64,000 nucleotides of DNA from Gemmatimonadaceae bacterium (lineage in GTDB: Bacteria; Gemmatimonadota; Gemmatimonadetes; Gemmatimonadales; Gemmatimonadaceae). The notes below the pieces were generated by a model. It was not told where the DNA came from. It worked only from the letters and a program-made list of their open reading frames with translations, and searched no databases. Location: contig JADLCY010000006.1 of NCBI GenBank assembly GCA_020846935.1, forward strand, positions 62,001 through 126,000. The letters are read 5' to 3'. This document shows, in pieces, positions 57,057 through 64,000 of this stretch. The position numbers and the translations under genes were made by a program. The first letter of the stretch is position 1. Each line of letters begins with the position of its first letter.

Positions 57057-57506
57057 ATGCGGCTGATTCACGTACTCGGCATGCTTATCGCTTCGGCAGG
57101 CACCGCGGAGGCCCAGGGGGTCTCGTTGTGGCTGGGGGCGGGACGACCGAACGGCGACTCCACCTCGATCACTCTGAGGAACTCGGAAGTCTACGTTGGG
57201 CTGCAGGTTGGGCTACCCGTGGTCCCCGTGGCCGTGCGTGTGGAGGGGATGACGTCGTTGAGCGACTTTGGCTCGGCGCCGCGGTCGTTCATCGCCAATG
57301 CCGTCCTGCCGCTGCGACTGCCGGGGGTGCAGCCTTACGTGATCGGCGGCTACGGAGCCTATTCGTACGGGGAACCGCTCGAAGTTCGTGGGGTTAACTA
57401 CGGAGCGGGCGTTCGATTCGGGCTCAGCCGCACCGGGGTGTTCGGTGAAGTTCGACGGCACCAACGGCTGGACCGAAACGTGGTGACGGTTGGTATCACG
57501 CTCTGA
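57057..57506 (+). CDS. small outer membrane beta-barrel-like protein
   Basis: 149 residues from ATG 57057 after GAGGAGG; signal peptide ends GTAEA|Q. The mature ~130 residues alternate hydrophobic and polar in eight short strands ('EVYVGLQVGLPVVPVAVRVE', 'YVIGGYGAYSYG', 'GAGVRFGLSRTGVFGEVR') and end 'VVTVGITL', as 8-strand barrels do. The family is not recognised. It stands alone and is followed by a hairpin. Confidence 0.7.
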   Translation: MRLIHVLGMLIASAGTAEAQGVSLWLGAGRPNGDSTSITLRNSEVYVGLQVGLPVVPVAVRVEGMTSLSDFGSAPRSFIANAVLPLRLPGVQPYVIGGYGAYSYGEPLEVRGVNYGAGVRFGLSRTGVFGEVRRHQRLDRNVVTVGITL

Positions 57507-57538
57507 CGCCGGAACCCCCTTCTCGGCGCAGAGATGAG

Positions 57539-57575
57539 ATGAGCGCATGTTCGCTGCCGGCGAGCATGCGCTCAT
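57539..57575. terminator. hairpin terminator after the small barrel gene
   Basis: ATGAGCGCATG (57539-57549) pairs perfectly with CATGCGCTCAT (57565-57575); the 15-base loop contains a further TCGC/GCGA pair. Two T bases follow. Confidence 0.65.
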
Positions 57576-57662
57576 TTGCGTGAGCACGTGGCGAGATAAC
57601 CTTGCGGGCCAGCGCTCCGGGTCGCATTACGGCGGATCCACGGACCCGAGCCCGAGACACGC

Positions 57663-59033
57663 ATGCGAACCAGCCGACCCGTCCTGTTGATCGTCGCCAC
57701 ACTGGCGCCGGTGCTCCTGGGCGCCCAGTCCCTGACTGATCGGTATCGTGCGACGGCGGATCGCATCATTGCGGCGGCCACCGCCGACAGCGCCGCCTGG
57801 AACCGGATCGCCGAACTGACGGAGCGATTCGGAGCCCGGTTCAGCGGGAGCCCCTCGCTGGAGCGGGCCATCGACTGGACCCTCGCAGAGATGCAGCACG
57901 ACGGACTCGACGGCGTACGCGGCGAGCCTGTGCTCGTGCCGCGCTGGGTGCGCGGGACGGAATCGGCGGAACTGGTGTTGCCGCGCCGGCAGTCGCTGCC
58001 GATGCTTGGGCTTGGCGGTTCGATCGCCACGCCGCCACAAGGCATTACGGCCGAGGTGATGGTGGTCGCTTCGTATGACGAGCTGAAGGCCCGTGCCGCC
58101 GAAGCGAAAGGCCGCATCGTGCTCTTCAACGTGCCGTTCACCAACTATGGGCAGACGGTGGCGTACCGCACGGGCGGGGCGGTCGAAGCTGCGCGCGCCG
58201 GCGCGGTGGCGTCGCTCGTCCGGTCCGTGACGCCCAACTCGCAGCGCACGCCGCACACGGGTTCGATGCGCTACGATCCCGCGGTCCGTCGCATTCCCCA
58301 TGCGGCCATCACTACGGAAGACGCCGACATGATCGCGCGGATGGTGGCCAGGGGCGAGCGCGTCCGTGTCAGACTTTCCATGTCGGCGCGCGTGCTGCCC
58401 GACGCCCCGTCGCGCAACGTGATCGGGGAGCTGCGAGGCAGCGAACGGCCCGAGGAAGTCGTGGTGATGGGGGGCCACATCGATTCGTGGGACGTGGGGC
58501 GCGGTGCGATGGACGACGCCGGCGGTGTGGTGGCGGCGTGGGAAGCCCTTCGCGTGCTCAAGGCGCTCGGACTGCGTCCGCGGCGCACGATTCGCGTGGT
58601 CGGCTGGACCAACGAGGAAAATGGCGGTCGCGGTGGCCAGGCGTATCGCGACGCGCATCGTGGGGAGGCAAAGCAGCACGTGCTGGCGATCGAGTCCGAC
58701 GGTGGCGTGTTTCGTCCGCTCGGGTTCGGCTTTACGGGCCCGGACTCGGCGCTGACCCTGATTCGACAGGTGGGTGCGCTCCTGGCCGGGATCGGCGCGG
58801 GCGAGATTCAGACGGGCGGCGGTGGGGCGGACATCGCGCCAATCATGGAGCTTGGCGTGCCGGGCATGGGGCTCAATGTTGATGGCACCAGGTACTTCTG
58901 GTACCACCACACCGATGGCGATACGGTGGACAAGCTCGACCCGCGCGAGGTGGCGCTGTGCGTCGCAACCCTCGCCGTCATGGCGTACGTGGTGGCGGAT
59001 ATGCCGGAGCGTTTGCCGACGGGCGTGAGGTAA
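57663..59033 (+). CDS. secreted M28-family peptidase (carboxypeptidase Q-like)
   Basis: 456 residues; signal peptide ends PVLLGA|Q. A PA-type insert lies around residues 100-220 ('VASYDELKARAAEAKGRIVL'). The metal site is intact: 'VVMGGHIDSWDVGRGAMDDA' (H, D, D), 'GWTNEENGGRGGQAY' (Glu pair), 'AIESDGGVF' (Asp) and 'FWYHHTDGDTVDKLD' (His). It resembles blood-plasma glutamate carboxypeptidase relatives that act as dipeptidases. Confidence 0.9.
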   Translation: MRTSRPVLLIVATLAPVLLGAQSLTDRYRATADRIIAAATADSAAWNRIAELTERFGARFSGSPSLERAIDWTLAEMQHDGLDGVRGEPVLVPRWVRGTESAELVLPRRQSLPMLGLGGSIATPPQGITAEVMVVASYDELKARAAEAKGRIVLFNVPFTNYGQTVAYRTGGAVEAARAGAVASLVRSVTPNSQRTPHTGSMRYDPAVRRIPHAAITTEDADMIARMVARGERVRVRLSMSARVLPDAPSRNVIGELRGSERPEEVVVMGGHIDSWDVGRGAMDDAGGVVAAWEALRVLKALGLRPRRTIRVVGWTNEENGGRGGQAYRDAHRGEAKQHVLAIESDGGVFRPLGFGFTGPDSALTLIRQVGALLAGIGAGEIQTGGGGADIAPIMELGVPGMGLNVDGTRYFWYHHTDGDTVDKLDPREVALCVATLAVMAYVVADMPERLPTGVR

Positions 59034-59165
59034 GATGACGTGGGGGCGGGCGCGGGTGGCGCGCTCCCTTGTGTCGAACACAGGCAAACGCCAAGCTTTT
59101 CGCCGTAGCCCGTCAGGGCCTGTGCGCCCCGGTCCGGGTTCCTGTCCGAATCGCGAGGAACGTGC

Positions 59166-59396
59166 ATGCCCAAGCAGGATGCGATCGAACTCGAGGGGCG
59201 GGTGACGGAAGTGCTGCCTAACGCGACATTCCGCGTGATGATCGACGGCGGCCACGACATCCTCGCGACCCTCGGCGGCAAGCTCCGACAGCACCGCATC
59301 CGCATCCTCGCCGGCGACGTCGTGAAGCTCGAGGTTTCCCCCTACGACCTGACGCGCGGGCGCATCACGTTCCGCTACACCAAACCGCCGTCCTGA
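59166..59396 (+). CDS. infA: translation initiation factor IF-1
   Basis: 76 residues after GAGGAA. It is a single OB-fold protein that binds the ribosomal A site. It has '[15 protein letters not shown]', '[17 protein letters not shown]' and '[20 protein letters not shown]', all typical. It differs from many IF-1 proteins at the second motif and stands outside any ribosomal-protein cluster, so a second infA copy elsewhere is possible. It carries the only antisense CGTTAGGC (59223-59216), and its stop touches a tandem repeat. Confidence 0.93.
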   Translation: MPKQDAIELEGRVTEVLPNATFRVMIDGGHDILATLGGKLRQHRIRILAGDVVKLEVSPYDLTRGRITFRYTKPPS

Positions 59397-59660
59397 CGCG
59401 AGCCCGATCTCCCGCTGCCACCTCAGGAGGGAGCATCACCATCTGCTGTGCCGCGCCGGCGTCCGGACGCGAGCCCGGTCTCCCGCAAACACCTCACCCG
59501 CGGGGGCATCACCCTCCGCCGTGCCTCGACGGCGTCCGGATGCGAGCCGGGTCTCCCGCTACCACCTCAGGCGGGAGCATCACCATCCGCTGTGCCGCGC
59601 CGGCGTCCGGACGCGAACTCGGTCTCCCGCAAACACCTCACGCGCAAGCGACGCACGTTG
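59396..59660. repeat. tandem repeat array of ~71-73 bp units downstream of infA
   Basis: Four units: 59396-59466 (71), 59467-59539 (73), 59540-59610 (71), and a decaying fourth from 59611. Each begins with a GCGAGC- or GCGAAC-type box, then (C/G)TCTCCCGC, then ACCTCA, and ends near GCGTCCGG. Units 1 and 3 are most alike, as are 2 and 4, so the array grew as an A-B pair. Unit 3 can fold CTCCCGC with GCGGGAG. The gap 59397-59724 holds no other gene. Confidence 0.85.
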
Positions 59661-59724
59661 TGCCTGCGCAGCACGCGGCCCTGGCTGATGCACACGTTTT
59701 TCGGTGAGGAGACGACAGGGCCGG

Positions 59725-60258
59725 TCAGCTGCTCGTCGCTCGCATCACGAGCACGCCGTTCAGTACGAGCAGGACGGAGAACAGGGCGGCGAGGCCAAAG
59801 GCGCGCATCGCGGCGCCCGCGTTGGACCGATCGAACCGCGTGATCCGCAGCTGGACGTCGCCGGGGCTGACGGAATCCGGCGTAAGTCGCACCGTGTGCG
59901 TACCCGGCACGTCAACGCGAATCGTGAACAGGAGGTCGAGTGCCGCGCGGTTCTCGCGATCGCGGGCGCGCCGGCTTTCCGGGCGCGCAACCCGAGCGTC
60001 GGCATGCAGCGCGTCGTGGGTCACGCGCACCGCCCAGGTGGAGGACGCCTTCATCGCGTCCTGCGAGCCAGCGGCGAAGACCCAATACTCGCCCGCTTCG
60101 GGGAAGCGCACCTGCTGAGTACTCCGGGCCGCCAACGTGGCCAGCACGGCGTTGGCGTTTCGCGACGCGACGTCACCGACGGCGCGCGCTCCAAAGAACC
60201 CGACGATCAGGCACGCCGGAACCGTGACAACGAGCAGGTGGCGAGGCGTGAGCGCCAC
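59725..60258 (-). CDS. membrane-anchored hypothetical protein
   Basis: 177 residues with GTG start 1 base after the stop of the BNR protein gene, so translation is probably coupled. One hydrophobic helix at each end (about residues 7-27 and 148-170) frames a ~120-residue, mainly beta extracytoplasmic domain ('VRFPEAGEYWVFAAGSQ', 'DLLFTIRVDVPGTHTVRLT', 'GDVQLRITRFD'). I do not recognise the family; the central part resembles pre-peptidase or Ig-like sandwiches. Probably acts with the BNR protein. Confidence 0.7.
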   Translation of the reverse strand: MALTPRHLLVVTVPACLIVGFFGARAVGDVASRNANAVLATLAARSTQQVRFPEAGEYWVFAAGSQDAMKASSTWAVRVTHDALHADARVARPESRRARDRENRAALDLLFTIRVDVPGTHTVRLTPDSVSPGDVQLRITRFDRSNAGAAMRAFGLAALFSVLLVLNGVLVMRATSS

Positions 60259-60259
60259 C

Positions 60260-63200
60260 TCAGCGAGCCGGCGGCGCTGGAATGGGGATTGGTGACTGCC
60301 CCCGTGCCGCGAGCCGACGATTGAGCGCCGGAAGGTCGGTCTGTACGATCGTATCGATGACGCGCTGCTGCGCGGCCAGCGCGCGACTCAACGCGTCGAG
60401 CGTACGGCGGGTCTCGGCGTCGGGCAGTCCGTCGCCGATGTTGACCGTCCGCTGCAGCGCGGCGAGTCGGTCCATGAGGGCGCTTCCCCCCGATCGCGAA
60501 AGCGAGTCCTCGACCGTGCGGATGGCCCTGGTCAGGCGTTGAGCCTCCGCCGCGATGGCTCGGCTTCGGCTGTTTGGTGCGGGACTCGCGTCGATTGCCG
60601 CGCCGAGTGCGTGCGCGTGCGCGAGCAGGTGGATCCCCTGACGCACCTCGTCGCGCAGTTGCATGGCGAGGTCGAACCGCGCGCGCAGGTCCGCATCGCT
60701 GACGTCGGCTCGGCGCGGATCCCGCACCACGGCCAGGCGCTGCGTCTTCGTTTCTCCACCGGCCGCGATGCGAATCTGGTATTCCCCAGGAGGCGCGAGG
60801 GGCCCCGGGACCATGGCGTCCCGGACGTTCGTGTCGCGCGCCTCTGCGCTCGCGGAATAGCGCAGGTCCCAGACGAAGCGATTGTGCCCGGCGCGCCGCG
60901 TCGGCCGGCCATGCCCGATCGGTGGCACCTGAGCGTTACCCGCGAGCACCGGCGCTGGCGGAATGGCCGTGTCGGCGGCGGTCGAGACAACGCGCCTGAT
61001 GAGCGTTCCGGCGGCGTCACGAACCTCGATCGCGACGCTGTCGACCACTCGCGAGAGGTGGTAGTCGACGACGGCATCGGTGAGCCGGCGCGTGGCCGGA
61101 GGAGGCTCGAAGATGTGCAGCGGCGGCTTGAGCGCTTCGGCGTCGAGTTGGCGGAGCACGGTGATATCGTCCACGATCCAGATCGACCGTCCATGCGTAC
61201 CCACCACGAGATCGTTGTCGGCAATCTGCAGATCGGACACACGGACATCGGGGAGGTTGAGGGTCAGCGGCTGCCACCGCGCTCCATCATCGAAAGACAT
61301 GTACACGCCGTGTTCCGTGCCCGCAAAGAGCAGCCCCGCGCGAACCGGATCTTCGCGCACCACGTGCACGAACGCATCGCTTCGGAATCCATCGGAGATG
61401 TTCGTCCAGGTGGCACCAAAGTCCGACGTCCTCCACACGTGCGCGCTGCGGTCGCCGAGTTCGTCACGACGCGCGACGATGATGGCCTTTTCCGGCGCGT
61501 GCGGCGACGCTTCGATGCGCGAGATCCGTGAGAGTGCGGGGAGATCCTTTGGGGTGACGTTCGTCCAGGTCGCGCCGCCGTCACGAGTCAGGTGAACGAG
61601 CCCATCATCGGAACCGGTCCAGACGATCCCGCGCTCGCGCGGCGAGGGAGAGATCGTCGAGATCGTTCCAAACGATTCGGCCGCGTTCCCCGCTCCCAAT
61701 GCCAGGCCGCTGGGCGCTGGACGCGTGGAATCGGCGTGCAGCGTGAGGTCGGAAGACACGGACTGCCAGGACTGCCCTCCGTCGGTCGAGCGCCAGACGC
61801 GCTGCGACCCCGCATAGACGATGTTGGGCTCGAGCGGGGCGAAGCGCACCGGGAAGTCTCGGCGCCACCGCTCCGGTGTCGCCGACGCTCGCGTATCGGA
61901 TTGCGCACCCGGTCGCTCCTCGCGCGTCGTCATGGTGCGGCGATCAAGTCGCTGGATCACACCATCCGCGCCACCGGCAATGATGATGTTGGGGTCGGTC
62001 GGGTGGGCCTCCACCGCTCCACTGGTGCCGCCTCGCACGTCGAGTACCCAGTCGCCAAACGCGCCCTCGCGTGTGTCGAACCCGGTCGTTGCGCGCGGCG
62101 TGCCGGGCTGGCACACGGTCGTACCGCCCAGCCGCGCGCCGCACACCTGGTATGCGATGTCGTGTGTCGCGCTGACGTGGTCTGCCTCAGCGATCGGCAG
62201 GCGGGATGCGGTGAAGGAGCGACCACCATCCTCGGTGAGCGCGGTGCCGCGGTCGCCGGCCAAGGCAAGGCGCGCGGAGTTCTTTGGATCGATCCAGAGG
62301 TCGCGAACGCCGCCCCGCTGGCCGGCGCCAACAGCCGTGAATGTGCGGCCACCGTCGTCGGACCGACGCAGCTCCATGCCCAGCACATAGACACGTTCAC
62401 GCTCCTGGGGATCGGCCTCGACGCGCCCGCTCTCGATCGCGCGCGGATCCAGAGCCGACTCGCTGCTCGTGCGTCGCCACGTGGCCCCACCGTCGTCCGA
62501 AGCGAAGACGCCACCCGAGTCCGCGTCGACGATCGCATACACGCGATTGCCATCCACCGGCGAGACCGAAATGCCGATACGGCCGATGACACCGCGCGGG
62601 AATCCGGGATTACGCGTGAGTTCCGTCCAGGAGTCGCCGGCATCCACCGACTTGAAGAGTCCGGAACCACCCCCGCGCGAGGCCTGTGACCACGGCCGCC
62701 GCGCCGCCTGCCACATGGCGGCATACACCACGCCCGGCTTCCCGGCATCGATCGCAATGTCCACTGCACCCACCGAGTCGCCGCGGTAGAGCACCTTGTC
62801 CCAGGTGCGGCCGGCGTCGAGCGTCCGATACACTCCGCGTGCCGGATGTCGTTCCCACGGCCGACCAAATGCCGCGACCCACGCCATCGCGCCGTTCTTC
62901 GGATGCACGCGAATGCGGGCGATGGACTGCGTTTCCGTGAGACCCTGGTGTACCCACGTGCGGCCGCCATCAATCGACCGATAGATCCCATCGCCCAGCT
63001 GCAGGTCACCGGCCAGACCGGCCTCACCCATCCCGATGTAGATCGTATCCGGATGCGACGGCGCCACCGCGATCGCGCCCACGGCTGCGCTACGCAACTG
63101 CCCATCGGTCAGCGGTCGCCACGTCGTACCGCCGTCCACGGACTTCCACACGCCGCCGCCGAGTGCGCCCATCACGTATTCTCGCGGGCGCTGCGCGCTC

Positions 63201-63424
63201 CCGGACACTGCCATGGAGCGCCCTCCGCCGTTCGGCCCGATGTTCCGATAGGCGAGAGCAGCAAACGCGGAGGGCGGCGGCAGCGGCAGCGGAGTCGCCC
63301 GCTGCGGTTGAGTCGCGCCGGCCGGCGGTCGCGGCGGTGTGGCCTGGCCAGCGCCCTGCGAAGGCGGCACGGCACCCAGCAAACCGAGGAGCAGACCGCG
63401 GGTCCATCCGCGAAGCGCGATCAT
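60260..63424 (-). CDS. secreted VPS10/BNR-repeat beta-propeller protein
   Basis: 1054 residues; signal peptide ends SQGAG|Q, then a Pro-rich linker. Multiple Asp-box/BNR repeats (S-x-D-x-G-x-T-W) run from ~90 to ~800: 'VWKSVDGGTTWRPL', 'IYRSIDGGRTWVHQ', 'LFKSVDAGDSWTEL', 'VWRSTDGGQSWQSV' and 'VHLTRDGGATWTNV'. A C-terminal sandwich ('RFVWDLRYSASAEARDT', 'GEYQIRIAAGGETKTQRLAV') and helical end follow. Such proteins are often labelled glycosyl hydrolase, but no catalytic residues can be assigned; binding or processing of extracellular polymers is a guess. Confidence 0.85.
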   Translation of the reverse strand: MIALRGWTRGLLLGLLGAVPPSQGAGQATPPRPPAGATQPQRATPLPLPPPSAFAALAYRNIGPNGGGRSMAVSGSAQRPREYVMGALGGGVWKSVDGGTTWRPLTDGQLRSAAVGAIAVAPSHPDTIYIGMGEAGLAGDLQLGDGIYRSIDGGRTWVHQGLTETQSIARIRVHPKNGAMAWVAAFGRPWERHPARGVYRTLDAGRTWDKVLYRGDSVGAVDIAIDAGKPGVVYAAMWQAARRPWSQASRGGGSGLFKSVDAGDSWTELTRNPGFPRGVIGRIGISVSPVDGNRVYAIVDADSGGVFASDDGGATWRRTSSESALDPRAIESGRVEADPQERERVYVLGMELRRSDDGGRTFTAVGAGQRGGVRDLWIDPKNSARLALAGDRGTALTEDGGRSFTASRLPIAEADHVSATHDIAYQVCGARLGGTTVCQPGTPRATTGFDTREGAFGDWVLDVRGGTSGAVEAHPTDPNIIIAGGADGVIQRLDRRTMTTREERPGAQSDTRASATPERWRRDFPVRFAPLEPNIVYAGSQRVWRSTDGGQSWQSVSSDLTLHADSTRPAPSGLALGAGNAAESFGTISTISPSPRERGIVWTGSDDGLVHLTRDGGATWTNVTPKDLPALSRISRIEASPHAPEKAIIVARRDELGDRSAHVWRTSDFGATWTNISDGFRSDAFVHVVREDPVRAGLLFAGTEHGVYMSFDDGARWQPLTLNLPDVRVSDLQIADNDLVVGTHGRSIWIVDDITVLRQLDAEALKPPLHIFEPPPATRRLTDAVVDYHLSRVVDSVAIEVRDAAGTLIRRVVSTAADTAIPPAPVLAGNAQVPPIGHGRPTRRAGHNRFVWDLRYSASAEARDTNVRDAMVPGPLAPPGEYQIRIAAGGETKTQRLAVVRDPRRADVSDADLRARFDLAMQLRDEVRQGIHLLAHAHALGAAIDASPAPNSRSRAIAAEAQRLTRAIRTVEDSLSRSGGSALMDRLAALQRTVNIGDGLPDAETRRTLDALSRALAAQQRVIDTIVQTDLPALNRRLAARGQSPIPIPAPPAR

Positions 63425-63565
63425 GACAGGACGTCGTTGAAGAGGCTGGAGCGAGCGTCGGGAACGTTACGAATCGACACGCGCGCCCGGAATGCCGATT
63501 TTCGCGCTGGCCCCGAGGCGGCCACCCGCCCATCTTGCGCTCCCCCTCGCGCCAACCTGCGGTCC

Positions 63566-64000
63566 ATGTCGATCGTCGACGATCTCGAGCGCCAGCTCTC
63601 CACCACCTACGCCCTCCGCACGCCGTCCTCGCGCGCCCTCCATGAGCGTGCGCAGCGGGTCATGCCCGGCGGGGATACGCGCACGGGGACGTTCTACCCG
63701 CCGCACCCGACGTTCATGGACAGGGGCGAGGGACCGGAACTCGTCGACGTGGATGGCAATCGCTACGTGGACTTCCTCGGCAACTACACCTCGCTGATCC
63801 ACGGACACGCTGAGCCGCGCATCGCGGCTGCCATCGCCGAACAGGCGAGGGTGGGAACCGCACTCGGGTATCCGAGCGAGCAGCAGGTCGCGCTCGCCGA
63901 AGCCATCACGGAACGCGTGCCATCCGTCGAGCGCCTGCGGTTCTGCAACAGCGGCACGGAGGCCGTAATGCAGGCGATCCGGTGCGCGCGCGCGAGCACC
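63566..64000 (+). CDS. class III aminotransferase / glutamate-1-semialdehyde aminomutase-like, partial
   Basis: The first 145 residues of a gene that runs off the window. It begins 'MSIVDDLERQLSTTYALRT'. Typical N-terminal features are 'RAQRVMPGGDTRTGTFYPPH', 'VDVDGNRYVDFLGNYTSLIH' and the PLP-phosphate loop 'FCNSGTEAVMQAIRCARA'. The N-terminus resembles glutamate-1-semialdehyde 2,1-aminomutase and its many aminotransferase relatives; without the C-terminus the choice cannot be made. Divergent from the BNR protein gene. Confidence 0.85.
   Translation, partial: MSIVDDLERQLSTTYALRTPSSRALHERAQRVMPGGDTRTGTFYPPHPTFMDRGEGPELVDVDGNRYVDFLGNYTSLIHGHAEPRIAAAIAEQARVGTALGYPSEQQVALAEAITERVPSVERLRFCNSGTEAVMQAIRCARAST

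Noticed and set aside
59396-59660. Tandem repeats considered as a CRISPR array
   Set aside because: Units are contiguous ~72-bp repeats with no unique spacers and no cas genes nearby.
59448-59843. 131-residue plus-strand open frame with a repeated peptide motif
   Set aside because: It is only the translation of the tandem repeat and runs into the gene on the opposite strand; no start site or family.

Overview
The window looks like chromosomal DNA of a Gemmatimonadota bacterium (Gemmatimonas/Gemmatirosa-like). This is inferred from very high GC, dense short-spaced genes, and a typical mix of secreted metallopeptidases, DUF5916 and VPS10/BNR outer-surface proteins, PadR regulators, a bacterial Ser/Thr kinase and a fused alpha/beta 2-oxoacid dehydrogenase E1. 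I see no tRNA, rRNA, CRISPR array, insertion sequence or prophage. Gene density and style are even throughout, so this reads as core chromosome and not an island.

Layout. 0-6.7 kb: an OmpA-type outer membrane protein with Ig-like domains, then the minus-strand threonine operon thrA-thrB-thrC. 6.8-14 kb: secreted M14 peptidase, SGNH lipoprotein, Omp85-type barrel and M28 peptidase. 14-20.5 kb: FMN-dependent alpha-hydroxyacid oxidase, FKBP lipoprotein, acetoacetyl-CoA synthetase, Ser/Thr kinase and LysR regulator. 20.6-24.4 kb: tyrosine/homogentisate catabolism (hppD, hmgA) and an M19 dipeptidase. 24.6-28.4 kb: a PadR regulator paired with an unusual LptF/LptG-like permease, then a Kef-type antiporter. 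28.4-45 kb: phenylacetate catabolism in two blocks, paaABCD and paaGHIJ-paaY. Between these blocks lie glpD, a split DUF4331 pair, a GxxExxY protein, a fused E1 dehydrogenase and a secreted HEAT-cyclophilin. 45-52.8 kb: gamma-glutamyltransferase, DUF5916 protein, a small membrane protein and paaZ. 52.9-64 kb: aminotransferase, YpfJ-like metallopeptidase, P1 peptidase, cyclophilin lipoprotein, small beta-barrel, M28 peptidase, infA followed by a tandem repeat, a BNR-repeat protein and the start of a class III aminotransferase.

How the genes fit together. The secreted peptidases (M14, two M28, M19, GGT, P1) would release peptides and amino acids. Aromatic amino acids could then enter hppD/hmgA or the phenylacetyl-CoA ring-epoxidation route, yielding acetoacetate, acetyl-CoA and succinyl-CoA. 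Acetoacetyl-CoA synthetase would activate the acetoacetate. The paa set here lacks paaE and paaK, and the homogentisate route lacks maiA and fahA; these must lie elsewhere or be replaced.

Three cross-cutting signals stand out. (1) Nearly every Sec signal peptide ends immediately before a Gln, like the 'Q-rule' described for Bacteroidetes. (2) The octamer CGTTAGGC recurs, and every in-frame TTA leucine codon I could find lies inside it. (3) A PadR-controlled LptF/G-like protein appears to have lost its periplasmic jellyroll domain. Long GC-rich hairpins with little or no T-tract separate many transcription units.
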